A DNA stretch of 64,000 bases, taken from positions 860,464 to 924,463 of the forward strand of contig NZ_LMKW01000001.1 of assembly GCF_001421745.1 (NCBI RefSeq), given 5' to 3'. The DNA comes from Sphingomonas sp. Leaf230 (GTDB lineage Bacteria > Pseudomonadota > Alphaproteobacteria > Sphingomonadales > Sphingomonadaceae). The position numbers were made by a program, and so were the translations under genes. Positions 36,636-46,700 of this stretch are shown here, piece by piece (the first letter of the stretch is position 1; each line of letters starts with the position of its first letter). The notes beneath the pieces were generated by a model. The model had not been told where the DNA came from, ran no database searches, and saw nothing but the letters and a program-made list of their open reading frames with translations.

Positions 36636-37559
36636 ATGAGCAACGCCCTCAACCACGCGGCCCTGCCCGCCCCCAAGCTTCCGCTCAAGACGATCGAAGT
36701 CCGCAAGGGGATCGTCGCACGGGGCCTGACGCCTTTGTTGTCCGCGGCGATCCTGATCGCGGCATTGTGGCAACTGCGCTATCTCGATGTCCGCGGCGTA
36801 ATCGCGATGGTGCCGCGTTCGCCGCTGTTCTGGCTGCTGTTCGCGGCCGGCTATCTCGCGCTGCCGGCGAGCGAGTGGGTCATATACCGCCGCCTGTGGA
36901 ACCTGCCGCCGCGCGGGTTCCTCGCGCTGTTGCGCAAGCGGATCAGCAACGAGATCATCGCGGGCTATTCGGGCGAGCTATACTTCTACGCATGGGCGCG
37001 GCGGCATGCTTCGCTGGTCGGCACCCCGTTCGGCGCGATCAAGGACGTGTCGATCCTGTCCGCCGTCGTCGCCAATGTCTGCACGCTGGTGCTCGCCGCG
37101 GTCAGCTGGCAGTCGCTCATCGCGCTGAACCTCGGCACCGATGCCAAGGTGATGATCGTATCAGCCGCGAGCATCGCGCTGCCCTCGTTCGTGGCGCTCG
37201 TGATGCGCAAGCGGCTCTTCACGTTGCCGCGCGATGAGCTGGGCCGGATCGCGGTCATCCACCTGGTGCGGATCGTCGCGACGACGGTCTTCGCCGCCGC
37301 GCTGTGGGCGGTGGCGCTGCCCGCGGCACCGCTCGCCTGGTGGCTGGTGCTGGCGACGCTGCGGCTGCTCGTCTCGCGCCTGCCGCTGTTACCGAACAAG
37401 GACATCGTCTTCGCCGGCCTCGTCGCGTTCACCGTCGGGCAGGCCTCCAACGTCGCCGCGATGCTGACGATGATCGCGGCACTCTGGCTGGTCACGCACC
37501 TCCTGCTTGGCGCGGCGCTGACCGCGGTCGAACTTCTCAATCCGGAGCATAACCCATGA
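36636..37559 (+). CDS. Polytopic inner-membrane protein of unknown family
   Basis: A 307-residue protein with about eight hydrophobic segments, such as LTPLLSAAILIAALWQL, PLFWLLFAAGYLALPASEW and FAGLVAFTVGQASNVAAML. The starting ATG at 36636 is weakly supported by AGG. The segment NEIIAGYSGELYFYAWARR is the most conserved-looking loop. Superficially it resembles lysylphosphatidylglycerol-synthase-like TM domains, but I would not assign it. It is divergent from the deacetylase gene, overlaps the next gene by ATGA, and has an AT-rich stretch at about 36486-36510 that may hold its promoter. Confidence 0.6.
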   Translation: MSNALNHAALPAPKLPLKTIEVRKGIVARGLTPLLSAAILIAALWQLRYLDVRGVIAMVPRSPLFWLLFAAGYLALPASEWVIYRRLWNLPPRGFLALLRKRISNEIIAGYSGELYFYAWARRHASLVGTPFGAIKDVSILSAVVANVCTLVLAAVSWQSLIALNLGTDAKVMIVSAASIALPSFVALVMRKRLFTLPRDELGRIAVIHLVRIVATTVFAAALWAVALPAAPLAWWLVLATLRLLVSRLPLLPNKDIVFAGLVAFTVGQASNVAAMLTMIAALWLVTHLLLGAALTAVELLNPEHNP

Positions 37560-38062
37560 TCGTCGCGCTCTTGGCCCTCGCCGCAACGCCAATCGCCTCG
37601 ACGCCCGCGCTGGGGACCGCGGCGGCGCAGTGCCGACCGCACGAGCCGGGCCCGGCGATCGTCGTGACCGTCGAAGGGCTGAAGGATCGCGCGGGCAATC
37701 TGCGCGTCGAAATCTATCCCGCGGTCGAGGGCGAGTTCCTGGCCGACGACAATGTGCTGGTGGCGCAGGGCAAGACGTTTCGCCGCGCGGTGATACCGGT
37801 TCCGGCATCGGGTCCGGCCCGGCTGTGCCTGCGCGTTCCGGGCGAGGGTGCGTATGCGCTCAGCGTCGTCCATGCCCGCAGCGGCGGTCAAGGGTTCAGC
37901 CTGCTCCACGACGGGATCGGTTTTGCCGGTAACCCGCGGCTCGGCCATTCCAAACCAAGCGCTGAGGCGGCGCGGGTCGTCGCGCATGCCGGGATCACGC
38001 CGACGACGGTGGTGATGAACTATCGAAGCGGGCTGTTCTCGTTCGCGCCACTGAAACGCTGA
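37556..38062 (+). CDS. DUF2141 domain protein, copy 2
   Basis: A 168-residue exported protein: signal MIVALLALAATPIASTPALG, then VTVEGLKDRAGNLRVEIYPA and RVPGEGAYALSVVHARSGGQ of the DUF2141 fold. It overlaps the membrane protein gene by four bases (ATGA), so the two are co-translated. Function unknown. The paralogue at 14249-14746 lies beside the first sigma-FecR-receptor locus, and this copy lies next to the glycan genes of the second, so the association is repeated. Confidence 0.88.
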   Translation: MIVALLALAATPIASTPALGTAAAQCRPHEPGPAIVVTVEGLKDRAGNLRVEIYPAVEGEFLADDNVLVAQGKTFRRAVIPVPASGPARLCLRVPGEGAYALSVVHARSGGQGFSLLHDGIGFAGNPRLGHSKPSAEAARVVAHAGITPTTVVMNYRSGLFSFAPLKR

Positions 38063-38144
38063 CACCGACATAAATAAGCTGGGGCAGGTGCGGTTACGAC
38101 CGGACCGTGGCGTCACCCACGCACATACAGGAATTGGATCACTA

Positions 38145-39173
38145 ATGGTTTCGCGTCGTCTCGGTCGATTTGCCGCTCCACTCGCTCTGCTCGCAGCGAC
38201 CGCGTCGCCCGCAGTCGCGAGCGGGGCGGAGTCGACGGTATCGGTCATGACCTACAATGTTCACGGCCTGCCCTGGCCGATCGCGGAGGATCGCACGGCA
38301 TCGCTGTTGGCGATCGCCGCACAGCTCAAGGCGATGCGCGCCGCCGGGCACCAGCCGAGGATCGTCGCGCTGCAGGAGGCGTTCGTGCCCGACGCGAAGG
38401 CGATCGGTGTCGCCGCCGGCTATCGCTACATCGCGTTCGGCGCTTCCGCCGACGCCGCCGCGGCCGCCGAGACGCCTACCGACCGCAGCTTCGTATCCGC
38501 CGGCAGCATGTTCCGCGGCGAACAGGTCGGCAAGCATGTCGACAGCGGACTCGCCATCTTTTCCGATTATCCGATCCTGGCGGTGCGGCGGATCAGCTAT
38601 CCGGTCTGCGCCGGCTATGACTGCCTCGCCAACAAGGGCGCAATGGCGGCGATGATCGCGGTGCCCGGACTGGCCGGACCTGTCACGGTGATCGACACAC
38701 ACCTGAACTCGAACGGCGCCACCGGCGTATCCGAGCCCCGCGCGCTCTATGCGTATAAGCGCCAGATCGACCTGTTGAGCGCGTTCATCGGCTCGATGGA
38801 ACGACCACATGAGACGCTGCTGGTAGCGGGCGACTTCAACGTCGGGCAGGACATCGCGCGCCGCGCGTATTTCGCGCAGCACATGTTCGGAGGCTCGATG
38901 CCACTGACGGGCGGCGAGCAGCGGTGCCGGTCGACCCCGACATGCTTGGTGACGCAAGCCGCCGACGTCGAGACGTCGACCGGTCGCGCGAAGGATTGGC
39001 TGATGTACCGGGCGTCGGATGCGCTGTCGGTGAAACCGGTCGCCTTGAGTGCGCCGTTCGGCCGGGCTGGCGACAAGACCATGCTGTCCGACCATATCGG
39101 CATGATGGTCAGCTACAAGCTCGACGGGGTCGCCGTCCGGCCGAAGACGGCCACGATGCTCGCCAGCCGCTGA
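38145..39173 (+). CDS. Secreted endonuclease/exonuclease/phosphatase-fold protein
   Basis: A 342-residue protein with a signal peptide (APLALLAATASPAVASGAE). Active-site motifs of the EEP fold: MTYNVHGLPWP, IVALQEAFVPD, DTHLNSN, VAGDFNVGQD and MLSDHIGMMV. The type resembles sphingomyelinase-like and inositol-phosphatase-like enzymes. Being exported, it may cleave a phospholipid, phosphosugar or nucleic acid outside the cell. The identity is open. It follows the DUF2141 gene on the same strand after an 82-base gap. Confidence 0.85.
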   Translation: MVSRRLGRFAAPLALLAATASPAVASGAESTVSVMTYNVHGLPWPIAEDRTASLLAIAAQLKAMRAAGHQPRIVALQEAFVPDAKAIGVAAGYRYIAFGASADAAAAAETPTDRSFVSAGSMFRGEQVGKHVDSGLAIFSDYPILAVRRISYPVCAGYDCLANKGAMAAMIAVPGLAGPVTVIDTHLNSNGATGVSEPRALYAYKRQIDLLSAFIGSMERPHETLLVAGDFNVGQDIARRAYFAQHMFGGSMPLTGGEQRCRSTPTCLVTQAADVETSTGRAKDWLMYRASDALSVKPVALSAPFGRAGDKTMLSDHIGMMVSYKLDGVAVRPKTATMLASR

Positions 39174-39224
39174 GGGTTTTCCGTACGGGTTGCGGTCCTC
39201 CCGCCGCTACCGTATCCCCGGGTT

Positions 39225-39239
39225 CATAATACCATTATG
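39225..39239. promoter_or_regulatory. Palindrome before the GH84 gene
   Basis: CATAAT-ACC-ATTATG, a perfect 6-base-arm dyad that ends 15 bases before the GH84 start. It may be an operator for an amino-sugar regulator, but no regulator gene is adjacent. Confidence 0.35.
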
Positions 39240-39254
39240 ATACCGGAGACGAGC

Positions 39255-41237
39255 ATGACGCGACAGATTGGCAAGTTCGGCCTCATGCCATCGCCGATGG
39301 TTGCCGCGATCGTATTAGGTCTCGCCTCGGGGTCGGCCTCTGCCGGTCCGGTGACGATGCCCGCGCTGTTCCCCACGCCGACCTCGATCGAGCTCGGGTC
39401 GGGGACGATAGCGCTCGGGCGTTCGGTATCGCTGATCGCGGCACCCGGTGTAGATCCCGACACGATCGCGCTCGTCCGCAGCATCCTGACGGCATCGGGC
39501 GTGGAGACGATAACGACCGCCCGGCGCCTGCCCTCGGTCATCGGCGGGACCTATGTCGTGCTCGGAACCGCCACCGCGCCGATCGTCCGCGATGCGCTCG
39601 GCCGTAGCCGCGCAGTGGCCGACGATCATGCCGAGGGCTACACCATCGCGAGCCTGGCTTCGACGTCGGGCGGGGTCGTCACGCTGGCCGGTCACGATGC
39701 GGACGGCCTGTTCCATGCCGCACAGACTTTTCGCCAGCTTGCCCGGCGGTCGGCGATCCCGGCCATGGTGATCCAGGATCATCCGGCGATGCCGATCCGC
39801 GGCACAATCGAGGGATTCTACGGCGCGCCGTGGTCGATGGCGGATCGCACCAAGCATCTCGACTTCCTCGCCACCGTCAAGGCGAACACCTATGTCTACA
39901 GCCCAAAAGACGATCCGTACGCGCGCGATCGCTGGCGGGAGGCCTATCCTGCCGCGACGCTGAAGGCGCTGGGGACGCTCGCGACGACCGCGCGGCGGAA
40001 CCATGTCGACTTCGTCTACGCGGTCTCGCCGGGGCCGTCGGTCTGCTTCTCCGACCCCGCGGACGTGCAGGCGCTGGAGCGCAAGTTCGATGCGATGCGA
40101 TCGATCGGCGTCGGCAGCTTCTACGTCGCGCTCGATGACATCGAATACACCAAGTGGAATTGCGAGAAGGACAAGGCGACGTTCGGTCCGTCGGGCGCAG
40201 AGGCGGCAGGCATCGCGCAGTCGCAATTGCTGAACGCGGTGCAGGCGAACCTCGCGGCCAAGGATCCTTCGGCGCGGGCGCTGATCATGGTGCCGACCGA
40301 ATATTACGACGCGAAGGAAACCCCGTACAAGGGGGCGCTGCGCAAGCATCTCGATCCGCGGATCGTCGTGCAGTGGACCGGCACCGACGTCGTGCCGCCA
40401 GCGATCTCGATCCCCGACGCCAAGGCGGCGACTAAGGCGTTCGGTCGCAAGACGCTGTTGTGGGACAATTATCCGGTCAACGATTACGCGCAGACCACGG
40501 GTCGGCTGCTGATGGCGCCCTATACGCGGCGCGAGGCGGGGCTGTCGGGCGAGCTGACCGGCATCCTGTCGAACCCGATGAACCAAGAGACCCCCAGCCG
40601 CCCTGCGGTGACCGGCGTCGCAGCGTTCGGTTGGAACGACAAGGCGTATGATGCGCAACGGACGTGGCATTTCTCCGCGCGGGAACTGGCGGGCGGCGAC
40701 GAGCGCGCGACCGCCGCGCTGCTGACGTTCTTCGATACGCAGCACATGGCACCGACCTTCGGCAGTCAGCCTTGGCAGGAGCAGGCGCCGCGACTGAAGG
40801 CGGTGCTGGACGGCGTTCGGGAGGCGCTGGCCGGTGGCGATGCGACGGCGCGGCGTAAAGCGATCGCGGACCTGACTGCGCGTGCCGACGAAATTACGAA
40901 TGCGCCCGACATCATCCGGTCCGGGACTATGGACCCTGGTTTCGCGGCGCAGTCGCGGCCGTGGCTGGACGCGATGCAGCGCTGGGGGCGTGCGCTCCAG
41001 TTGACGGCGGCCGGCCTCAACGCGGCCGATCACGGCAGCAGCGCCGCGGGACGGTATTTCGCCGATGCCAAGCGGCTGGCCGCCGACGCAGCGGCGATCC
41101 AGAGCATTCCTGGCGCGACGCGGTTCGACGGGCCGATCAAGATCGCGGACGGCGTGCTCGACACGTTCGTTGCCGACGCGCCGACGCTGATCAGGTTCGA
41201 CCGCACTGGCAACGCTTCCCCCGCGGTCGAGCGGTGA
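39255..41237 (+). CDS. GH84 beta-N-acetylhexosaminidase (O-GlcNAcase/hyaluronidase-like)
   Basis: A 660-residue secreted enzyme; ATG at 39255 has GGAG at 7 bases. Signal: MVAAIVLGLASGSASAGPV. N-terminal GH20b-like beta domain (VETITTARRLPSVIGG, FHAAQTFRQL); GH84 barrel with RGTIEGFYGAPWSMADRTKH, VYSPKDDPYARDRWRE and the acid pair in FYVALDDIEYTKW (two Asp, substrate-assisted catalysis); and a C-terminal helical domain. GH84 removes N-acetylglucosamine from glycoproteins, glycans or hyaluronan-like polymers. This fits scavenging of amino sugars in the periplasm or outside. Confidence 0.92.
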   Translation: MTRQIGKFGLMPSPMVAAIVLGLASGSASAGPVTMPALFPTPTSIELGSGTIALGRSVSLIAAPGVDPDTIALVRSILTASGVETITTARRLPSVIGGTYVVLGTATAPIVRDALGRSRAVADDHAEGYTIASLASTSGGVVTLAGHDADGLFHAAQTFRQLARRSAIPAMVIQDHPAMPIRGTIEGFYGAPWSMADRTKHLDFLATVKANTYVYSPKDDPYARDRWREAYPAATLKALGTLATTARRNHVDFVYAVSPGPSVCFSDPADVQALERKFDAMRSIGVGSFYVALDDIEYTKWNCEKDKATFGPSGAEAAGIAQSQLLNAVQANLAAKDPSARALIMVPTEYYDAKETPYKGALRKHLDPRIVVQWTGTDVVPPAISIPDAKAATKAFGRKTLLWDNYPVNDYAQTTGRLLMAPYTRREAGLSGELTGILSNPMNQETPSRPAVTGVAAFGWNDKAYDAQRTWHFSARELAGGDERATAALLTFFDTQHMAPTFGSQPWQEQAPRLKAVLDGVREALAGGDATARRKAIADLTARADEITNAPDIIRSGTMDPGFAAQSRPWLDAMQRWGRALQLTAAGLNAADHGSSAAGRYFADAKRLAADAAAIQSIPGATRFDGPIKIADGVLDTFVADAPTLIRFDRTGNASPAVER

Positions 41238-41244
41238 CCGATCG

Positions 41245-41296
41245 ATCCGGTAGCGGACGGCGCGACCTTCTCGGGTTTCGATCGTTGCTACCGGAT
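41245..41296. repeat. Inverted repeat overlapping the next start codon
   Basis: ATCCGGTAGC (41245-41254) pairs with GCTACCGGAT (41287-41296), 32-base loop. The right arm includes the first two bases of the ATG at 41295, so the start could be masked in a hairpin in mRNA reading through from GH84. Confidence 0.4.
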
Positions 41297-41618
41297 GGAG
41301 TCCGAAGACCGTTCTGCCGCCGAAGCTCGATGGCTGAAACTCACCCGCGAGAGTTTGCCGGCGGTGGCGCGTACTCGCCGCTGGCCGGTCGAGGCGGATC
41401 ATTGCTTCCAGCGCATCTTCCTCGACACTGCGTGCGACGGCGTGTGGTATGACCGCATACCGGGCCGCCCCGCGTATGCGCACGCCGACCGCGCGCTGCT
41501 GGATCGGGCCATCGCGCTGGCCGAAGCTGCGCTTGCGGATGAGGTGGACCTTGCCGTCCTGAACCGCCGTTCGCTGACTTGGCGGAGAAAACGAACGGTC
41601 CCGCTCAGCGGATCGTGA
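41295..41618 (+). CDS. Small conserved hypothetical protein
   Basis: A 107-residue protein without a signal peptide. The visible sequence WPVEADHCFQRIFLDTACDG and VWYDRIPGRPAYAHADRALL has a rhythmic, Trp/Cys/His-containing core, then an Ala-rich helix (LLDRAIALAEAALADEVDLA). I do not recognise the function with confidence. Start codon overlaps an inverted repeat; the 3' end overlaps the convergent PBP gene by 14 bases. Confidence 0.55.
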   Translation: MESEDRSAAEARWLKLTRESLPAVARTRRWPVEADHCFQRIFLDTACDGVWYDRIPGRPAYAHADRALLDRAIALAEAALADEVDLAVLNRRSLTWRRKRTVPLSGS

Positions 41619-43710
41619 CGATCACCTGGTCGGCGGCGCGACCGGCTGCGTCGACGAGCCGCAATCGGTGCCGGCCCGGAGGCGCGAAGAACAGCAGTTG
41701 CTGGGCGGCGGGGCCGAGGTCGCGGTTGTCGAGGAAGACGTGGTGCGCGCGAACGTCCCCGGTGGTCTCGATCGCGAGGCGTTGGCGGTCGGCGGGGATG
41801 TCGGGGTCGATCGCGTAGACGCTGCCCGAGGCGGGGTTGACGATCCGCGCGCGGCGCGCGGTGGCGGGGGCGGCGGCGATCAGCGACTGGCCGGTACCGC
41901 GGAGAAAATACTCGGTGCGGGGCTGCTCGATCGCGTCGGCAAATGCGATGCGGCGGCGCTCGACGCCGGCGGGCATGTGGGGGCCGCGTTCGTCGTCGCG
42001 TCCGAGCGCAAGCATGACGTCGCGCCACACCGGCGCCGCGCCGCTGGTGCCCGAGACCGCGCGCATCGGATCGCCCTCGACGTTCCCGACCCAGACGGCG
42101 ACGGTGTAGCGGCGTGAGAACCCGACGCACCAATTGTCGCGCATGCCCTTCGAGGTGCCCGTCTTCACCGCGGTCCAGAACGGCAGGCGCAGTGCCGAAT
42201 CTAGGCCGAAGGTCGCGGCGCGAGCGTTGGGGTCGGCCATCATGTCGGCGACGATCCACGCGGCGGCTGGCGTCGTGACAGGACGAGCGGCAACGTGAGG
42301 AGCAGCGGCGGTGAGCCGCAGCGGGGACCAGCGGCCGCCATTCGCAAGCGACCGGTACGCGTCGGCCTGTTCGAGCAGCGTAACCTCGGCGGATCCGAGT
42401 GCGAGGCTGAAGCCATAATAGTCGCCGTCCTCGACGAGGCCACGATAGCCCGTGTCCCAGAGTCGATCGCGAAACGGCTCGACCCCGACCAGCAGCAGCG
42501 TCCGCACCGCAGGCACGTTGAGCGATCCCGCCAGCGCACTGCGCACCGACACGCGCCCCTTGAACCCGCGATCGTAGTTCTGCGGTACGTACAGCCCCGA
42601 CGCGGTATCGAGCTGCACCGGAGAATCGTCGAGCACCGACGCTGGGGTCAGATATCCGCGCTCGATCGCCTGCGCGTAGAGGAACGGTTTCAGCGTCGAC
42701 CCGGCCTGGCGATAGGCGTTCGCGGCATCGACCGCCGGCGCGGTCGAGGCGCCGCCGATCCCGCCGACATAGGCGAGGACGTCGCCGCTGGCATTGTCGA
42801 TCACCACCGCAGAACCGTCGCGCGCGCGCGATCCGCCGAGCCCGAGCAGCTGGCGACGCAGCGCGGCGGCAACGGTGCGCTGAAGCGCGGCATCGAGCGT
42901 GATCGTAATCCGCAGGCCGGGCTTGGTCAGCAGGCGATCGGCGAGATGCGGCGCGAGCCCCGGATCGAGCGCCAGCGTCCGCACCGGGCCGAGCATCGAC
43001 GCGGCCTCGCTGGCGAACCGCGCGCAGTCCCCTGCGCCACCCAGGCGACATGCCCGCGCGGCGATGCGCGGTGCGGGTGCCTGCGGATCGGGCAACAGCG
43101 CGGTCAGCAGCAGCGCGTCGTCGCGTGCCATCGCCCCGGGAGTCTTGCCGAACAGCGACAGCGCCGCCGCGCCGATCCCCTGCGCCTCGCCGCGGAACGG
43201 CGCGAGGTTGATATACGCCTCGAGGATCTGGTCCTTGCTCCAGGTCATCTCCAGCGATCGGGCCGCGCGCATCTGGCGGAGCTTGTCGCGCCAGCCGCGT
43301 GCGCCGGGCATCGCCAGCGTCGACGACAGGAACGCGGCGACCTGCATCGAGAGCGTGCTGGCACCCCTGCCCCGCTCGCCCTTCGCGCGCGCGCCAATCG
43401 ACCCGAGGATCGCCAGCCAGTCGACGCCGCCGTGGCTGCGGAAACGGGCGTCCTCCGCCGCGACGACGGTGGTGGGCACGACCGGGGCGATCTGGTCGAG
43501 CGGTACCCACGCCAGCCGACGCGCGGCGAAATTGACGCGCGCGCTGTCGATCAGCACGCCGTGGCGATCGTACAGCCACGCCTCCGACGGCTTCCACGCA
43601 GCGCGCACCTGCGCATAGCCCGGCAGCGGCGGCGGGAACGTCGCCCAGTCGAACCCGACCGCGGCCAGGATCAGCACCAGCAATCCGGCGAGCGCCGCGC
43701 GCTGCTTCAT
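41605..43710 (-). CDS. pbpC: Penicillin-binding protein 1C (bifunctional peptidoglycan synthase)
   Basis: A 701-residue class A PBP. N-terminal membrane anchor (AALAGLLVLILAAVGFDW). GT51 domain: AAEDARFRSHGGVDW and GASTLSMQVAAFL with the catalytic Glu. Transpeptidase domain: AGSTLKPFLYAQA (STxK serine), SLN in LAGSLNVPAVR, and KTGTSKG. The C-terminal BiPBP_C domain runs from about residue 600. PBP1C enzymes cannot replace PBP1A/1B but occur paired with alpha-2-macroglobulin (yfhM-pbpC). Here the ATG overlaps the macroglobulin stop, the same coupling as in enterobacteria. Confidence 0.95.
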   Translation of the reverse strand: MKQRAALAGLLVLILAAVGFDWATFPPPLPGYAQVRAAWKPSEAWLYDRHGVLIDSARVNFAARRLAWVPLDQIAPVVPTTVVAAEDARFRSHGGVDWLAILGSIGARAKGERGRGASTLSMQVAAFLSSTLAMPGARGWRDKLRQMRAARSLEMTWSKDQILEAYINLAPFRGEAQGIGAAALSLFGKTPGAMARDDALLLTALLPDPQAPAPRIAARACRLGGAGDCARFASEAASMLGPVRTLALDPGLAPHLADRLLTKPGLRITITLDAALQRTVAAALRRQLLGLGGSRARDGSAVVIDNASGDVLAYVGGIGGASTAPAVDAANAYRQAGSTLKPFLYAQAIERGYLTPASVLDDSPVQLDTASGLYVPQNYDRGFKGRVSVRSALAGSLNVPAVRTLLLVGVEPFRDRLWDTGYRGLVEDGDYYGFSLALGSAEVTLLEQADAYRSLANGGRWSPLRLTAAAPHVAARPVTTPAAAWIVADMMADPNARAATFGLDSALRLPFWTAVKTGTSKGMRDNWCVGFSRRYTVAVWVGNVEGDPMRAVSGTSGAAPVWRDVMLALGRDDERGPHMPAGVERRRIAFADAIEQPRTEYFLRGTGQSLIAAAPATARRARIVNPASGSVYAIDPDIPADRQRLAIETTGDVRAHHVFLDNRDLGPAAQQLLFFAPPGRHRLRLVDAAGRAADQVIVTIR

Positions 43711-46700
43711 CGATCCGCGACGACCATCGTCTGGTTCGGCACGGCGGCGCGAATTGCGGGCGAATACATCGCCTCGACCCGGCTAGGCGGCATCTGGAAC
43801 CGGCTGGCACCGTTGAGCCGCAGCGTGTACGTCACGGTGGTGGTCCCCTTGGGCAGCCAGGCGAAATAGGCGCGCCACGTATCGCGGCCACGTTCGACAT
43901 AGCTCGGGCCGCCGCCCTCCCCATCTGCCGCGCCGCCTTGCTGGAGCAGCTGCGACTGGCCACCGAGGTCGCCGATCACCGTGGCCCCTGCCGGCACCGG
44001 ATCGCTGATCGCGACCCAGTTGCGCTCGGCGGCCGCCTCGACCGACAGCGTCACGCGGAGCACGTCGCCCGTCGTCAGCCGCCCGGCGGTGCGCGCCTGC
44101 ACGACGTCGACTTTCCGCGTCAGGCGATAGCCCGCGAACAGCGGCTGCCGCAGCGGTACCGCCGCGGAGATCGACACGGTCGCCCACGGCCCCGCCCCGC
44201 CGCTCTGCGCCAACCGCAGCGGTCCGGCGGCGGCGAGCGGGAACGACACCGTCCGCGCCGGTTCCGCCAGCGGCCAGCCGCGCGCGACGCTACGCCCTGC
44301 GTAAGACAGCATCGTCGTCCCCGTGACCGCCTGCGCCGGATATATCTGTGCGAACCGCCGTGCGGCGATCGCACCCCAGGCGTTGGCGGTGGTCGTGTCC
44401 CAATGCCCGCGCGACTGGCGCAGCGCGGTGCCGACCATCAGCCGCGGCGCATCGTCCTGCCACCCTGGCCGCCCGAGCACCGCCGCGGTCGCCTTGTTCG
44501 CCGCCTCGTCCGCCGACGACATCAGCCACCAGGACGCGTTGGCCGAGTCCGACAGATCGAGCCGCGTGCCCTCGAACACGAGGCGTGTGCGCAACACCGC
44601 TTCGGCCTGCGCCTTGGCCTCGGTCGACGCGCCGGGAATCGCGGTCAACGCGGTGATATAGTCGGCAAGGCTCGCGGTCGGCATCTCCGCGGGCGTCATC
44701 CCGATCTGGCCGAGCATCGCCGGGGTGGCCTCGCCCTGCCGCGCGAGCGCCGCCAGCGCCGCGACCTTGGTCAGGCGGACGTCGCCGTAATCCTCATGCC
44801 GCAAGCGCCCGTCGAGCACCGCCTTCATCGCCTCGATCATCCGCGCGCGCTGGACCGGCGGCAGCGCCAGGTTCGCCGCGCCCGTCATCGACAGGACATA
44901 GGCGGTCAGCGCCTCCGACCCCTGCAGGCTGTCGCCGGGGAAATACCGGAGCAGGCCGTCGGGTGCCTGATAGGTCGGGATTTCGCCCGCCAGCGCCGCC
45001 CAGCCCGCCATGTCGCCGAGCACGACGATCCGCGACAGCCGTTGTTCGAAACAGTTGAACGGATAGCGACTCATATAGTCGCGCACCCCGGCGAGCGACG
45101 GCGCCAGCGTATCGGCAAGGTGGATGTCGACGCTGCCACGACCCGGCAGCGCGCCCATCGGCGGCGCGATCGGGATCAGCGTAGTCTCCCCGACCTGCGC
45201 GAGCGTCGCCGCCCAGATCTCGGTCGGCACCGCCGGGATGACGTCCTGCGTCACCGTAACCTGATCGGCCGCACGGCCGTCGTTGCTGCTAGCTCGCACC
45301 GTCCAGCGCAGCGTATCGACCCCGGACGGCGCGGTGAGGTTCCACGCCACCGGTGCCGCACCACCCGCGGGAATGGTGACGGTGAGCGGCTTGCCCTGCG
45401 CGATCCGTGGGAAGACGTCGACGTTCGCGGTGACCGTCATTGCACGGTCCGATCCGTTGCGCAGCGTGAACCGCGCGCCGTAGAAATCGCCCGAACGGAC
45501 CAGCGGCGGCATACCCGCATAGAGCGACAGGTCCTGCGCCGTGCGGATGTCGGTGCTGCCCGTGCCGAACGCCTGCGCGCCGTCGGTGGCGATCGCGACC
45601 AGCTTGAACGACGACAGCGCATCGGACAACGGCACGGACACGCGCGCACGCCCTTGCGCATCGAGCGGGACATGCCCCTTCCACAGCAGCACAGGCTGGA
45701 AATTCTCGCGGTTGAGCCCCGACAGGTCGCCGCCGCCACCGCCGCCACCTGCTTCGAGCGCCTTGCGGCCATAATGCCGTTTGCCGACGACCTGCATCTG
45801 CGCGGTCGCGGTCAGCACCGAGAGCGGGCGATCGCCCATCATCGCGTCGAGGATGTTCCAGCTGTCGTTGGGCGCGAGTTTCAGCAACGCCTGGTCGACC
45901 GCCGCGAACGCGACATCGGCCTCGCGCGCCGGACTGCCATCGGGCTTCCGCACCTGGATCGCGACGTTGGCCGTGCCCCGTGGCGCATAACGCTCACGAT
46001 CCGCCTTGACCGCGACGGCGAGCGTATGGCCTTCCCAGCCGACCTTCACCTTGGCGATGCCGAGGCGGTAGGCGGGCTTGGCGAGATCGACCAGCGCGGT
46101 CGGTTCGGCGGCGTCCTCGGGCGTATCCGACAGCCCGAGCGTCCGCGCGATCCGGTGGACCCAGCTCCAGAACCCGCTCTCGACACGGCCGCGCACGACC
46201 AGCACCGAGACATAGACGTCGGGCGCATAGGCCGCGTCCATCGGCACCTCGATCACCGGGTCCTTGCCCGACAATTCGGTGACGAAGCTCGACAACACGC
46301 CCTCGCGCTCGACGCTGACCAAAGCGGTCGCCGAGCGGAACGGCATCCGTACCTGAAGCCGTGCGGTCTCGCCCGACGCATAGGTGAGTTTCTCGGGAAC
46401 GACGTCCATCCGGTCGCCATTGTCGCCGCCGAACCACCAGTCGTCGTTCCCCGCGAGCCATACCGACTTCACCGCGCGCGCGACGTTGCCGTCGGCATCG
46501 GTGGTGGTGACGACCGCGTAGATCTCGCCCGACACGCCCGGATCCGCCTTGCACTGCGCAAGCCCCTGCGCGTCGGTGGTGGCGCTGCACGAGGCCGACA
46601 GCTTGGTCGTCCGCATCCGGTTGTCATACGCGTAGAACCCGCCGATCAGCCGCCGCCGCGCGGTCAGAATCTGGCGGCTGTAGAGCGCGACGGACAGCGT

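Noticed and set aside
39315..41483. Open frame of 722 codons opposite GH84
   Set aside because: Antisense artefact of high GC; GH84 motifs are on the plus strand.
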